Assembly (NCBI RefSeq): GCF_035994945.1 | Contig: NZ_CP108677.1 | Span: forward strand, 4,216,001-4,280,000 | Reading direction: 5' to 3' | DNA length: 64,000 nucleotides | DNA from: Streptomyces sp. NBC_01216 | GTDB taxonomy: Bacteria > Actinomycetota > Actinomycetes > Streptomycetales > Streptomycetaceae | In this document: piece after piece, positions 1 to 8,816 of the stretch | Position numbering within the stretch: the stretch's first letter is position 1 | How the letters are laid out: each line of letters opens with the position of its first letter | Notes under the pieces: generated by a model | Told to the model about the DNA's origin: nothing | Database searches by the model: none | The model's input: the letters and a program-made list of their open reading frames with translations, nothing else | Made by a program: the position numbers and the translations under genes

Positions 1-1
1 C

Positions 2-1984
2 AGCCAGCTCACCGGCATGCAGCGGCACTTCGTGACTGCCGTCAGCCACCAGACCGAGAAGCTGAGGGGTCCCAAGGTCGTGCAGGACGCGGCCGACGGG
101 ATGCTCGTCTTCCACTTCGGCGACCTGAAGAGCACGCCCCGGGTCGACTCACCACTTCCGGTCGTCGTCGGTGTGACGAAGAACCCCCAAGCCGTGCTGG
201 ATGTCGGCAACACTCTTGTGGCGCTCCAGGACCTCATGAGTGATGAGGAGCTGGACCACGTCGCCCGGCGGGAGATCAGCGAGCGGGCAGGTGAGTTCTC
301 CCAGCGAATCACCGCCATGCTCGCCGAGGCGTTCCGCCCAGGAAGCGATGAGTCGAGCTGGTACCTGTGGAAGAGCGGCGAGGACACCGACGGCGCTCCC
401 GCCCAGCAGCTCAAGGCCCGCAGCTACGCGGGGCTCGTGTCCGAAGCGTGCAATGTGGTCTACCGCCAGACCCCGCAGGTCCGAAACGAGATGGTCGGAC
501 GGCACCAGCTGACCAGCAATGCCGCTCGGACACGCCGCAAAGTCCTCACGTCAATGATCGAGAAGACCGGGCTGCCGCTGCTTGGCTGGCCCCAGGACAC
601 GTTCCCAGCAGAACGCGCTCTGTACGACGGAGTCGTTGAGCACCTCGGACTGCACCGGGCCGCTGGCGAGGTCACCGGCGGCCAGAACTCTGAAGGCAGT
701 ATCCACACGCACGGGATGTCCCGCCCGGACGCTGCCACGAACGCGAGCGTCATGCCTGTGTGGGAGGCGCTTGAGGAGGCGTTGAGTGAAGCTACGGACT
801 CGACCAACCTCGTAGAGATCTACGAGCGCCTCATGGCGCCTCCGTACGGCGTCAAGGCCGGCGTCGTCCCCATCCTGGTGGTCGCAGCGCTCGTCATGCG
901 GGGCAACGATGTCGCCCTCTTTGAGGAAGGTAACTACTGCCCGCGCCTCACCGCCCCCATCATTGAGCGCCTGAACGTCAATCCAGAGCGTTTCACTGTG
1001 AAGGCGACTCCAGCTGATCGAGGCCAGCGCAGTCTTGTTCTCGACAAGCTGGTGAAGTCACTCGGCGTCGATATCCCTCGGAGTAGAGCAAACCGGAATC
1101 CGGCACTGCTCGCGGTCACTCGCGGATTGCTGGAACCGATGTGGGAGCTGGACGAGTATTCGAAGAAGACTCGTCGGCTCAGCGATTACGCCGCCGGGGT
1201 CCGGAAGGTGCTGTCCGAAGCGACCGACCCTGATCAGCTGGTCTTCGAAGAGCTTCCCGAGGCGCTCGGCTTCGAGAAGATCAACCCGGGCGCGCGGAAG
1301 GACGCTGAGGTAGCAGAGGCATACGTCGCACGACTCACTACCGGGCTCAACGAACTCGCAGACGCCAGCGCGAACTTGTGTCAGCACGTGGTGGAGACGC
1401 TGGCTCAGGAGTTTCGACTCTCCGCGTCGAGTATCGGTGAGCTGCGGGCCGGTCTGGCTGAGCGTATGCGAGGCTTCGCCGACGCGTCGCTCGAAGTCAG
1501 TCTCCATGGATTCGTCACCCGGGTACTCAATGAAATGCTTCCCGATGACGACTGGCTTGGGACAGTCGTCGTCCAACTCGTCAACCAGGCCCTCGGTGAC
1601 TGGACCGACCGCGACGTGGAAGTCTTCCCCCGCGTCGTTCGGGACAGGGCGCGCGCGCTGGATCGCGTGAGTCACCTGTACAACGCCGTGGAGGAGGAGC
1701 CGGTTCACGAGGTCGCAAAGGAAGGTGGCAAGCGCAGTCGGCCGAAGCAGCGACAGATCGACACTCATCTGCTGACCCTCACTACTTCCCGGGGATCGGA
1801 GGAGCGCACGCTTATCCACGTCCCGAAGAAGTCGCGGAATGCCGCGGACAAGCTCGTTGTCAGTGTCATCAGGCAAGCTGAAGAAGCACTGGGCCCCGAC
1901 GGCGCGCGCATCCTGCTTGCCGCCCTGGCCGAGCACCTGTCCGGGCAGGACAGCGACGCATCTGAGAAGGAGGAGCAGCTGTGA
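2..1984 (+). CDS. C-terminal part of a large defence-type ATPase (partial)
   Basis: The frame is open to the left edge, so the first ATG (17) is probably not the start and about 660 residues of a longer protein are visible. I see no Walker A motif, so any nucleotide-binding part lies outside the window. Two segments resemble the C-terminal regions of BrxC/PglY-like or Dnd-associated P-loop proteins as I recall them: the stretch around residues 155-210 (arginine-rich helix, then GW..D.FP.ERALY..V...LGLHR) and the PPYGVK.GVVPIL..A...V.LFEEG region near residue 280. That match is recall, not a search. Its stop overlaps the next gene by 4 nt (GTGA), so the two are translationally coupled and probably act together. 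It could instead be an unrelated large protein of a mobile island. Confidence 0.5.
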   Translation, partial: SQLTGMQRHFVTAVSHQTEKLRGPKVVQDAADGMLVFHFGDLKSTPRVDSPLPVVVGVTKNPQAVLDVGNTLVALQDLMSDEELDHVARREISERAGEFSQRITAMLAEAFRPGSDESSWYLWKSGEDTDGAPAQQLKARSYAGLVSEACNVVYRQTPQVRNEMVGRHQLTSNAARTRRKVLTSMIEKTGLPLLGWPQDTFPAERALYDGVVEHLGLHRAAGEVTGGQNSEGSIHTHGMSRPDAATNASVMPVWEALEEALSEATDSTNLVEIYERLMAPPYGVKAGVVPILVVAALVMRGNDVALFEEGNYCPRLTAPIIERLNVNPERFTVKATPADRGQRSLVLDKLVKSLGVDIPRSRANRNPALLAVTRGLLEPMWELDEYSKKTRRLSDYAAGVRKVLSEATDPDQLVFEELPEALGFEKINPGARKDAEVAEAYVARLTTGLNELADASANLCQHVVETLAQEFRLSASSIGELRAGLAERMRGFADASLEVSLHGFVTRVLNEMLPDDDWLGTVVVQLVNQALGDWTDRDVEVFPRVVRDRARALDRVSHLYNAVEEEPVHEVAKEGGKRSRPKQRQIDTHLLTLTTSRGSEERTLIHVPKKSRNAADKLVVSVIRQAEEALGPDGARILLAALAEHLSGQDSDASEKEEQL

Positions 1985-2817
1985 CAGACGCCGACGGATC
2001 CAGCAGCAAGAAGCGCCACGTACTCGGGATCTCGGGAGGAAAGGACTCCTCGTCTCTGGCGATCTACATGCGAGATCGTGTACCAGAGATGGAGTACTTC
2101 TTCTGTGACACCGGCGCCGAGCTGCCGGAGACGTACGAGTACCTCAACCGCCTCGAAGGCGCTCTAGGCAAGCCGATTGAGCGACTCAATTCCTCTCGGG
2201 ACTTCGATCACTGGCTTGAGGTCTACCAGGGGACGCTGCCTAGTCCTCAAATGCGCTGGTGCACGAAGAACTTGAAGATCAAGCCGCTTGAGGAATGGAT
2301 CGGCGACGACGAGGCGATCTCGTACGTGGCAATCCGGGCGGACGAGAACCGGCTGGGCTACGTCAGCACCAAGCCGAACATCACCGCGGTATTCCCTTTC
2401 CGCGAGGACGGCATTGATCGCGCGGGAGTGGACCGCATCCTCGAAGAGGCCGGCATCGGCCTCCCGGATTACTACGAGTGGCGCACCCGATCCGGTTGCT
2501 ACTTCTGCTTCTTCCAGCGTAAGCACGAGTGGGTTGGGCTTAAGGACCGGCATCCGGAGCTTTTCGAGAAGGCCATAGCCTACGAGAACAAGGTCAAGCA
2601 CCAAGACACCGCCATGCAGGGCCGCAAGTACACCTGGTCGCAGGGGGAATCTCTCGACGAGTTGATAGAGCGGCGCGAAGAGATCGAAGCCAAGCATCAG
2701 ACGGCGCTTGAGCGTGCGGCTAAGAGGCAAAAGCCGAACCGTCCGTTGCTGGAGATTCTGTCTAACGCTCTGGACGATGACGATGACGATGCTGCCTGCG
2801 CGGTTTGCCACCTCTGA
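1981..2817 (+). CDS. PAPS-reductase-family (DndC/BrxP-like) protein
   Basis: A 278-residue adenine nucleotide alpha hydrolase-type protein. The PP-loop SGGKDSS is at residues 18-24. Conserved cysteines at 42, 94 (RWCTKN), 173 and 176 (SGCYFCFF) could bind an iron-sulfur cluster as in DndC-type proteins. The C-terminus is an acidic run followed by CAVC. In this superfamily such proteins activate or transfer sulfur. Beside a large ATPase-like gene they are known in DNA phosphorothioation (dnd) and BREX type 4 loci. The GTG start overlaps the upstream stop by 4 nt. At 278 aa it is shorter than classical DndC (about 500 aa), and no dndD/E or pglZ/brxL is visible, because the left side is cut off and an IS element follows on the right. 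A plain sulfate-assimilation role is unlikely given the partner gene. Confidence 0.72.
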   Translation: MTDADGSSSKKRHVLGISGGKDSSSLAIYMRDRVPEMEYFFCDTGAELPETYEYLNRLEGALGKPIERLNSSRDFDHWLEVYQGTLPSPQMRWCTKNLKIKPLEEWIGDDEAISYVAIRADENRLGYVSTKPNITAVFPFREDGIDRAGVDRILEEAGIGLPDYYEWRTRSGCYFCFFQRKHEWVGLKDRHPELFEKAIAYENKVKHQDTAMQGRKYTWSQGESLDELIERREEIEAKHQTALERAAKRQKPNRPLLEILSNALDDDDDDAACAVCHL

Positions 2818-2888
2818 GCGACACCGCCGATGCCGCGCAATCCACTTTGCTCGTAGAACCGGATTGGCACGGTGTGACTGATCTCGGC

Positions 2889-4616
2889 CTCGACCTCGAT
2901 TCTTCAGCGGTGCTCGTGGGTTGACGGGTCCGGCTGGCTGCCCGGTTTGTCCTCTGCCGTTCGAGGGCGGGCCGTCGCGTGACGCTGCGGGGGCGCCGGC
3001 CTTCCACGGGCCGGTGTCCTGCCGGTCTGCTCCTTCCTGGTCCTCGTCGGGATAGGCGCCGGTCGTCAGGTGACGGCCGGGAGGTCGGTGAGTCTGCGCC
3101 AGGCCAAGGTGAACGCGTGGGCCCAGGGCCAGCTGCGTTCGATCCGCAGCCACTGGTGGCGGGCGTGGTGCGCGAGGCGGGCGGGCAGGTGGTAGATCCG
3201 GAACCGCATCGTGCCGGGCTCGGCGCGCACCAGGTCGTCCTGGTCGTGCAGCGCGAGGAGACGAACCCAGCAGTCCAGGTCGTGGCCGAGGGCGGCGGCG
3301 AGCATCCAGCCCTGGTTGACCTGCCACTTCTTCGACGGCAGATTCCGCAGGCCCATCGCCTTGTCTCCGCGCACGCGGTCCTCGACCGTGGCGTGGGAAC
3401 GGCTGAGCGCGTCGAGCCACTGCGGCTGGTGGGAGCCCGCGATGCCCCACATGTGGCGGATGTTCGTGGCGACGATGCTGTACTTCCAGCCGGTCCGGGT
3501 CTCGAACGCGGTGAGCTTCTTGGTCTGGCGTCCGGACGGTTTGACCCGGCGGACCAGCAGCCGCATCCCGTCGGGCCAGCCCGGCCGCTGGTTCAGCCCG
3601 GTCAACTCCGCCACCTTGTAGCTTTCGTGGACTGTGCCGTCCTGTTCGAGCAGTGCATCCCACGCCTGCTCGGGCAGCTTTGCGATGGCCTGCTCGTCGT
3701 CGGCGGTGATGGTCCAGCCGGTCAGGTAGCGCACCGTGCGGCGGGCGGTGTTCAGCTTCTCCAGGTGCTCCAGCAGCTCATGGGTGGCGCCCGCGCCGTC
3801 GACCCGGACCAGGATCTTCGCTCGGGAGCTGTCGGGGATCTGCCCGAGCGCGTCCGCGAGCACCACAAGATGGTCGGCGACCGTGTTCGACCCCGCGTTG
3901 CCCTCACGCAGCAGCATGGCCAGCGACTCCTGGGTGTTGGCACACCAGGCCGCCAGCGGGTGGAACCCGAAGCTCTTCTTGAAGGTGGCCGCGGCGCCCT
4001 CCTTCTTCGAGGACGCGGTGATGATCGTGGCGTCGATGTCGATCACGATCCAGCCGGTCAGCACCTTGCCGGCCACCGTCAGCCAGGGGAAGCCGCCGGG
4101 ACGCAGCGCGAGCAGGGCCCACACCCGGCGGCGCACCCGGGATCTGGCCTTGGCAATCCGGCGGCGTGCCTTCTCGTCGAGGCCGGCCAGCAGCCGGTGC
4201 ACGGTGGAGTCCGAGGCGGCCGGCCCGAAGATCGCCTGGTGGTGGGCCTGGAGCTGCTCGGCCTCCGACAGGTTCACCGCCCCGAGCACGATCGCCGAGG
4301 CCAGCCCGAGCAGCACGTGCGCGCGGTCCCGCCAGTTCGCGCTCCCGCCCGCCGGCCACAGCCGCCCCAGCGCGGCGGTCAGCCCGACCCGGTCCGCGAC
4401 CTGGTGCAGCAGCACCGCCCCGGCATGTCCTATCAGGCCCTTCCCGTCGGCGACCACGGACAGCCGCCGGTCCCACCCGGTACGCTCACTCACCAGAAAG
4501 GTGCACCTGACTCTTGCACGGATACGACCTCGACAATCGCATCCTCGCAGGCCATGGGGCACCTTTCGCTAACTCTCAGTCAGACTAGCCCGCCCAGCTG
4601 AATACCCGAGGTCGAG
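2889..4616 (-). mobile_element. IS1380-family insertion sequence, ends tentative
   Basis: The element is defined by its transposase gene. Related sequence occurs in inverted orientation at the two sides: CTCGACCTCG at 2889-2898, and CGAGGTCGAG at 4607-4616. Inside each, the similarity continues with TTCAGC at 2904-2909 and GCTGAA at 4597-4602. I take these as imperfect terminal inverted repeats, giving about 1.73 kb, usual for the family. I could not find a convincing target duplication, so the ends are uncertain. The element lies directly downstream of the PAPS-reductase gene and may separate it from further operon members and from the terminator at 4616. Confidence 0.5.
3066..4562 (-). CDS. 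IS1380-family transposase
   Basis: A DDE transposase of up to 498 residues. Recognisable family segments are VADGKGLIGHAGA near the N-terminus, the IDATIIT acidic motif, a SFGFHPL segment, and the C-terminal KWQVNQGWMLAAALGHDL / HHARHQWLRIERSWPW region. The frame is intact throughout. The ATG at 4562 has no clear ribosome-binding site; a GTG at about 4495 (VSERTGWDRR) is an equally plausible start. Two decayed IS1380 relics at 30394 and 43826 belong to a different subgroup. Confidence 0.9.
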   Translation of the reverse strand: MPHGLRGCDCRGRIRARVRCTFLVSERTGWDRRLSVVADGKGLIGHAGAVLLHQVADRVGLTAALGRLWPAGGSANWRDRAHVLLGLASAIVLGAVNLSEAEQLQAHHQAIFGPAASDSTVHRLLAGLDEKARRRIAKARSRVRRRVWALLALRPGGFPWLTVAGKVLTGWIVIDIDATIITASSKKEGAAATFKKSFGFHPLAAWCANTQESLAMLLREGNAGSNTVADHLVVLADALGQIPDSSRAKILVRVDGAGATHELLEHLEKLNTARRTVRYLTGWTITADDEQAIAKLPEQAWDALLEQDGTVHESYKVAELTGLNQRPGWPDGMRLLVRRVKPSGRQTKKLTAFETRTGWKYSIVATNIRHMWGIAGSHQPQWLDALSRSHATVEDRVRGDKAMGLRNLPSKKWQVNQGWMLAAALGHDLDCWVRLLALHDQDDLVRAEPGTMRFRIYHLPARLAHHARHQWLRIERSWPWAHAFTLAWRRLTDLPAVT

Positions 4617-4649
4617 TACGGGCCGCAGCCCGATGGCTGCGGCCCGTAC
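4616..4649 (+). terminator. Strong rho-independent terminator
   Basis: Perfect 15-bp stem GTACGGGCCGCAGCC / GGCTGCGGCCCGTAC with a CGAT loop, followed by CTTTTG. On the plus strand it would end transcription from the ATPase/PAPS-reductase operon if the IS1380 element were absent. It directly abuts the putative IS end. Confidence 0.85.
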
Positions 4650-4698
4650 CTTTTGCCAGGTGTTGGGGCAGGTAGAGGGCGGTCGATAGCCTTCGGCT

Positions 4699-5352
4699 GT
4701 GAGTAAATGTCCGACTCCCGCTGCGGGTGGCCACGGCCCGGCCAGGGGAACTGCTGGGTATGCCGAGACGGCGGATGCGCTGGCGGTTCAGTATGAGGAA
4801 GTCACCTTCGAAGAGGTCCACTGTGATGTGCTGCAGTTCGTTCCTGCCGAGCCCGGCCGCGTCCTGGATGTGGGGGCAGGGACCGGGCGCGATGCCGCCG
4901 CGCTGGCAGCCCGTGGACACAGCGTTGTGGCTGTCGAGCCGACCGCCGAGCTTCGGGCACATGGACGGCGTCTTCATGCAGGCAGCGGGATCGATTGGGT
5001 TGATGACGCTCTTCCAGACCTGATGCTTAGCCAGCACCCGGGCCGGTTCGAGGCGATCTTCGCAACCGCAGTGTGGATGCATCTGGATAGCGACGAGCGT
5101 CACCGTGCGATGGCCAGGATCGCGACGTTGCTGATGCCGGGCGGCCGGTTCTTTGTGGATCTGCGTCACGGCCCTGTTCCCGATGGTCGCTGCATGTTCC
5201 ACGTAACCGCCTCTGAGACAGTTGAGTTGGGCGATACGTATGGGCTGCGCACGGTCCACCGCAGCGAGCGCCCCGACCTTCACGGCCGTGACGGTGTCCG
5301 GTGGAGCTGTCTAGTCCTGCAGACGAACAGCTTCGACAACGCGCCGGACTGA
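4699..5352 (+). CDS. Class I SAM-dependent methyltransferase
   Basis: 217 residues from a GTG start. Motif I VLDVGAGTGRDAAAL lies near residues 55-69, followed by the acidic end of strand beta-2 (VVAVEP) and a post-motif MPGGRFFVDLRHG strand, so this is a Rossmann-fold methyltransferase of the small-molecule (UbiE/type 11-12) type rather than a DNA methyltransferase (no DPPY/NPPY). No strong ribosome-binding site is visible. It sits between the terminator and the truncated edge of the prophage head genes. I cannot tell whether it belongs to the island or the chromosome, and its substrate is unknown. Confidence 0.75.
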   Translation: MSKCPTPAAGGHGPARGTAGYAETADALAVQYEEVTFEEVHCDVLQFVPAEPGRVLDVGAGTGRDAAALAARGHSVVAVEPTAELRAHGRRLHAGSGIDWVDDALPDLMLSQHPGRFEAIFATAVWMHLDSDERHRAMARIATLLMPGGRFFVDLRHGPVPDGRCMFHVTASETVELGDTYGLRTVHRSERPDLHGRDGVRWSCLVLQTNSFDNAPD

Positions 5353-5382
5353 GCAAGAACCCCTGGCGCTGGTGTTCTGTGC

Positions 5383-5681
5383 TCATCGGGTCCGTCGCCG
5401 CTGCAGCAATACCGGGTTGGTCAACTCGGCGGCCGCGACATCGGGAGTCCCCAGCTTGGCAATCTGACGCTCCAGAGCCCGGACATTCTCCGCGTTGTTG
5501 ACGGTGGCCACCCCTTGCACGGTGACAGCCAGAGGATCGGCGACGAGAGATGCTCGCCGCTCACGGAGTACCTCCAGGGCAACGTCTCGAATGTCATGAA
5601 GCCGCGCATATCGCGCATCGAGATCCTGTCGGGTTACCTCTCCGAGTTCGGAGCGAAGATAGGCGAAGTCGTCATCACTAA
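5383..5681 (-). pseudogene. Phage head-joining-type gene, split by IS5 copy A
   Basis: About 100 codons (LSDDDFAYLRSELGEV ... VLLQRRRTR) run out of the left end of the IS5 copy. Joining across the IS (5681 to 7385, one TAA target copy removed) extends the frame to a possible TTG start at 7391 preceded by GAAGG. The gene was therefore interrupted about three codons after its start. Similar short proteins follow the capsid gene in actinophages, as I recall. Any product now would depend on a start inside the IS. It is the last phage gene on this side; tail genes are absent. Confidence 0.6.
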
Positions 5682-5800
5682 GTGCGTTGTGGCAAAGGGA
5701 GTCTCTGTTCGATGAGCAGGGGTTTCTTCGTGTGCGGGGCATGTTCGCGGAGGGGTAGGGGCAGGCAGCGGACGGCTTGTTGTGGATCGAGGAGGGCGCG

Positions 5801-6367
5801 ATGCCGTCGGTGCTGGGGTTGATGGAACGGCGTGAGGCTCGGGCGAGGCAGGAGCTGGAGTCCTGGACGGAGGTCCTGGAGCAGGCTCAGGCGGAGGTGG
5901 ATGCTGCGCGAGAGCGAGTCGAGCGGGCCCGTGTGGGGCGTGAGGAGCTCGTGTCGGTGCTGGCCGAGGAGAGTGCGGTGAATACGCCGGCTTCCGTGGC
6001 GTCTGGTGGTGAGGCGGCTGCCGTGATGGGTTCGAGCGGCTCCGACGCGGTGCATGGCGAGCGGCCGCCGGTGTGGCGGTCGGGCATGGGCGAGGAGGTG
6101 CTCAGCGGCCTGTATCGGGAGGTGTTCGCCGCGGTGGTGGCCGCTTCGGGGCCGGTGAGCGGGGTGGAGTTGACGCGCGTGGTGGGCCGTGAGGCGGAGA
6201 TCAAGAACGAGGTGGAGAAGATCCGTCACCGTGCCTACGCGCTGGAGAAGCGGGGCTGGCTGGTGCGGGAGAAGAATGGACGGTTCATGCCTGTGCCCGG
6301 GGCCGTCGGCCGGGACGCTTCTCCGGCCAGCGCGGGGCATCGCCGGCCACCTGGCGCGACAGCCTGA
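5801..6367 (+). CDS. IS5 passenger protein: coiled coil plus winged-helix-like domain
   Basis: 188 residues from ATG 5801, chosen because GAGGAGGG lies just upstream. Residues about 8-65 are a charged heptad-rich coiled coil (ERREARARQELESW, EQAQAEVDAARERVERA). A middle linker follows. Residues about 105-165 look like a winged helix (EVFAAVVAASGPVSG, ALEKRGWLVREKNGRF). The gene runs towards the transposase and overlaps its 3' end by 83 bp. The function is unknown: it could be a regulator or accessory of transposition, or cargo. Both IS copies keep it intact, which argues for selection on the protein. A similar coiled-coil N-terminus appears in the chimeric relic at 29581. Confidence 0.7.
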   Translation: MPSVLGLMERREARARQELESWTEVLEQAQAEVDAARERVERARVGREELVSVLAEESAVNTPASVASGGEAAAVMGSSGSDAVHGERPPVWRSGMGEEVLSGLYREVFAAVVAASGPVSGVELTRVVGREAEIKNEVEKIRHRAYALEKRGWLVREKNGRFMPVPGAVGRDASPASAGHRRPPGATA

Positions 6368-7115
6368 TCGTGGCTGCCCACCACACCATCTGCTGGTGGT
6401 GATCGGGGCGGCGTTCGTGGTCGCGGTTGAGGCGGCGTGAGCGGGAGAGCCAGCTCAGCGTTCGTTCCACGACCCATCTGCGGGCCAGTACGACAAATCC
6501 GCGGTGTCCGTCGGATCGGCGCACGACCTCGATCCGGACTCCGTGACGGGCGAACGCCTTGGCCAGGGCCGAGCCCTGGTAGGCGCTGTCGACCCACACC
6601 AGTTTCAGCAGCCGACCCGGGTGGTCCATGAACGTCTCCAGCAGGGCGGGGGCGGCCTTGGAGTCGTGGACATCGGCCGTGGTCACGGTCACCTCCAGGA
6701 GCAGACCCTCGGTATCGGTCAGGATGTGACGCTTGCGCCCATCACGTGACTTGCCGCCGTCGTATCCGCGACTGTCCTCGCCGACGGTCTCGGAGGCGTC
6801 CACCGACTGACTGTCGATGACTCCCGCGCTGGGCTCGGCGTTGCGGCCTGAACGTTCCCTCGCCGAACGTCGCAGGCGTTCGTACAGCTCACGCGCGTAG
6901 TCGTAGGCCCGCCAGCGGCGGAAGAAGTCGTAGACCGCCCGCCAGTACGGGAAATCGACCGGCAGAGCCGTCCACTTCACGCCGTTGTCGACGAGGTAGC
7001 GCACCGCGTCAAGCATCTCGCGGTGGCAAAACGCCTCCGGACGCCCGCCCAGCTTGAGGAGCCACGCCGGCACCGGCATCGCGGCGCGGACCTCGGCCCA
7101 CTCCGCATCCGTCAT
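6285..7115 (-). CDS. IS5-family transposase (copy A)
   Basis: DDE transposase beginning at MTDAEWAEVR (ATG 7115); the frame stays open to 7286, so a longer form is possible. Family landmarks are GGRPEAFCHREMLDAVRYLVDNG, IDSQSVDASETVG (first catalytic D), VDSAYQG (second D) and the C-terminal RRWVVERTLSWL (catalytic E). The last 83 bp are shared antisense with the passenger gene. Confidence 0.92.
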   Translation of the reverse strand: MTDAEWAEVRAAMPVPAWLLKLGGRPEAFCHREMLDAVRYLVDNGVKWTALPVDFPYWRAVYDFFRRWRAYDYARELYERLRRSARERSGRNAEPSAGVIDSQSVDASETVGEDSRGYDGGKSRDGRKRHILTDTEGLLLEVTVTTADVHDSKAAPALLETFMDHPGRLLKLVWVDSAYQGSALAKAFARHGVRIEVVRRSDGHRGFVVLARRWVVERTLSWLSRSRRLNRDHERRPDHHQQMVWWAATIRLSRQVAGDAPRWPEKRPGRRPRAQA

Positions 7116-7451
7116 GTCACTGGGGTAGCAGCCTGCCCGCCGTCCCGGAGCGATCGAACCGAACCGGTGCACGTAGCAGTCACACCCAAGGGTGACCGCG
7201 GTGGACGCATGCACAGAGATACTGCTCAACTGATCAGGCAACGGGCTTCCTTGGTCGTGCTGGTGTCGTAACCGCGTCACTACCAAGGGGCCCGTTCTCT
7301 CATGCCCGCGACCGCACCCGAACCTCCGTCCAGATGATCACCCGCTGCCACTCGAACAAGATCCGGTTTGCCACAACGCACTAAGGTGCAAGCTGCTGCC
7401 GCCTTCACGGAGCGGTGGGCGAGCGGCGAGGGAGGCGCTTGCCCACAGGGG

Positions 7452-7736
7452 TCACCTACCTGATCGGGAACGCCGTGTTGTACGGGGACGTGGGGTCTCC
7501 GCATCGGTGGGTTCTGCTGCCCTGCTCTTCTCCGCCTCAGCAAGTTCGGGGACTACGGCCTGGTCCACCTCGTCATCGCTCCACGCGGACGGATGGGTGA
7601 TCTGATCTGCAAGAGCAGAGTCCGAGACCATGGTTCCGGCTTTGAGAACCACCGTGCCGTGCGTCGTCGGATCAGCGACGAAGACCGTCTCTGCCAGACG
7701 GCGGCCGGCAGGAAGCCTTGATGCGGCTTCGCTCAT
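7452..7736 (-). CDS. Small phage head protein downstream of capsid
   Basis: 94 residues from ATG 7736, one base after the capsid stop, so probably translationally coupled. The segment ETVFVADPTTHGTVVLKAGT is beta-rich, and the C-terminus is a basic RTTRRSRSGR tail. Its position between capsid and a head-joining gene suggests a head or connector role. No family is recognised with certainty. Confidence 0.6.
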   Translation of the reverse strand: MSEAASRLPAGRRLAETVFVADPTTHGTVVLKAGTMVSDSALADQITHPSAWSDDEVDQAVVPELAEAEKSRAAEPTDAETPRPRTTRRSRSGR

Positions 7737-7737
7737 G

Positions 7738-8784
7738 TCACAGCACCTTCGCCGTGACGTGGATGTCGGGGACATACAGCACGGGCATGGCGACCGCGGA
7801 GCCCTTCGTCCAGACCTGGACCGGGTCGTCCTGGTGGCCGGCGGTGATGACGATGCCGGGGGCGTCCTCGCGGGTGATGGCCGGGTTGGTACCGGAGGTG
7901 AGTACCAGGGACTCGGCGGTGATGCCGTACTGGGTCTCCGCCCAGGACTCCGGGTTCGGCGGCAGCAGGATCCAGCGGTCTTCCGGGATCACGCGCTGGT
8001 AGGTGTCGTCGACGGAGATCTGCACGTCGTAGACGGTGATCGGCGGGAGGTTGTAGCGGGCGCGGACGACCTCGACCTCGTTGGGGGCGAGGACCGCGGT
8101 CGGGGTGGTGGAGCCGTTGACGCTGCCGTAGTACGCCGCGCGGTACGCGTCGTTCGCAGCCAGGGTCGCGCGGGCCTTGTACGAGGTGATGACGCGGGCC
8201 GGGAGCGGGGCGCCGATGGAACGGAGGTACTCGATCCAGCGTAGTTCGTCGGCGATGGGGTCGCTGGTCGGATCGGACCAGGGCTTGGCGGCCGTCGGCA
8301 TGTTGGCGGCCGGCACGGCGAAGTCGGCCTCCAGGGTGAGGCCGTTCTCGCCGTTGAGGCTGAACTTGCCGTCGATGAGGAGGTCGCCGGCGGCGAGCTC
8401 CATGCGGTTGTGGATGGACTCGACGTGGCGCTCGATGTCGTCGTAGAGCAGCTCGATGAACTCGGAGGCGTCGGCGCCGCGGGAGGTGTCGAGGAGGATC
8501 TGCTCCAGTTCGCCGACGATCAGCTTCTGACCGAGGGGCGGCAGCATGCCCTCGGTGATGATCTTCTCGGCCTGGCGGCGGGCGACAGCGGTCTCGGCGT
8601 CGTACGCGCGGAACTTCGCCGCGTTCACGCGACGTTTACTGCTCTTGATGCGGAACTTGACGGAGTTCAGGCGCCGTTCGGGCATGACCGTGCGAGTCAG
8701 CTCGAAGTCGGCCGGGGTGGTCATGGTGCGGGCGAAGGCGTTGAGGTCAGCCGCGTCGATGTCGCGCAGCAGGGTGTCGAGCAT
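7738..8784 (-). CDS. Phage major capsid protein (lambda gpE-like)
   Basis: 348 residues. The N-terminal arm is followed by a helical region with AYDAETAVARRQ; central GDLLIDGKFS and the C-terminal VTAGHQDDPVQVWTKGSAVAMPVLY are typical of the gpE-type HK97-fold capsid family in actinophages. Order scaffold, decoration, capsid, connector on the same strand supports this. The gene is intact, so capsid protein could still be made. Confidence 0.85.
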   Translation of the reverse strand: MLDTLLRDIDAADLNAFARTMTTPADFELTRTVMPERRLNSVKFRIKSSKRRVNAAKFRAYDAETAVARRQAEKIITEGMLPPLGQKLIVGELEQILLDTSRGADASEFIELLYDDIERHVESIHNRMELAAGDLLIDGKFSLNGENGLTLEADFAVPAANMPTAAKPWSDPTSDPIADELRWIEYLRSIGAPLPARVITSYKARATLAANDAYRAAYYGSVNGSTTPTAVLAPNEVEVVRARYNLPPITVYDVQISVDDTYQRVIPEDRWILLPPNPESWAETQYGITAESLVLTSGTNPAITREDAPGIVITAGHQDDPVQVWTKGSAVAMPVLYVPDIHVTAKVL

Positions 8785-8816
8785 GGTGGGCGGGGCTCCT
8801 CAGCAGGTCGCGGGCG

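Larger units (their letters stand above)
5682..7381 (-). mobile_element. IS5-family element, copy A (1700 bp, TSD TAA)
   Basis: The ends are exact: GTGCGTTGTGGCAAA at 5682-5696 and its complement TTTGCCACAACGCAC at 7367-7381, a perfect 15-bp inverted repeat. It is flanked by the direct repeat TAA (5679-5681 and 7382-7384), matching the TNA target rule of several IS5 subgroups. It carries a transposase on the minus strand and a convergent passenger gene. Copy B (14504-16203) has the same length; comparing them by eye, the one difference I found is T5839 versus G14661, so at least one insertion is recent. Confidence 0.95.

Noticed and set aside
1058..1936. Minus-strand frame opposite the first gene
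   Set aside because: No family features; the plus frame is coupled to the PAPS-reductase gene.
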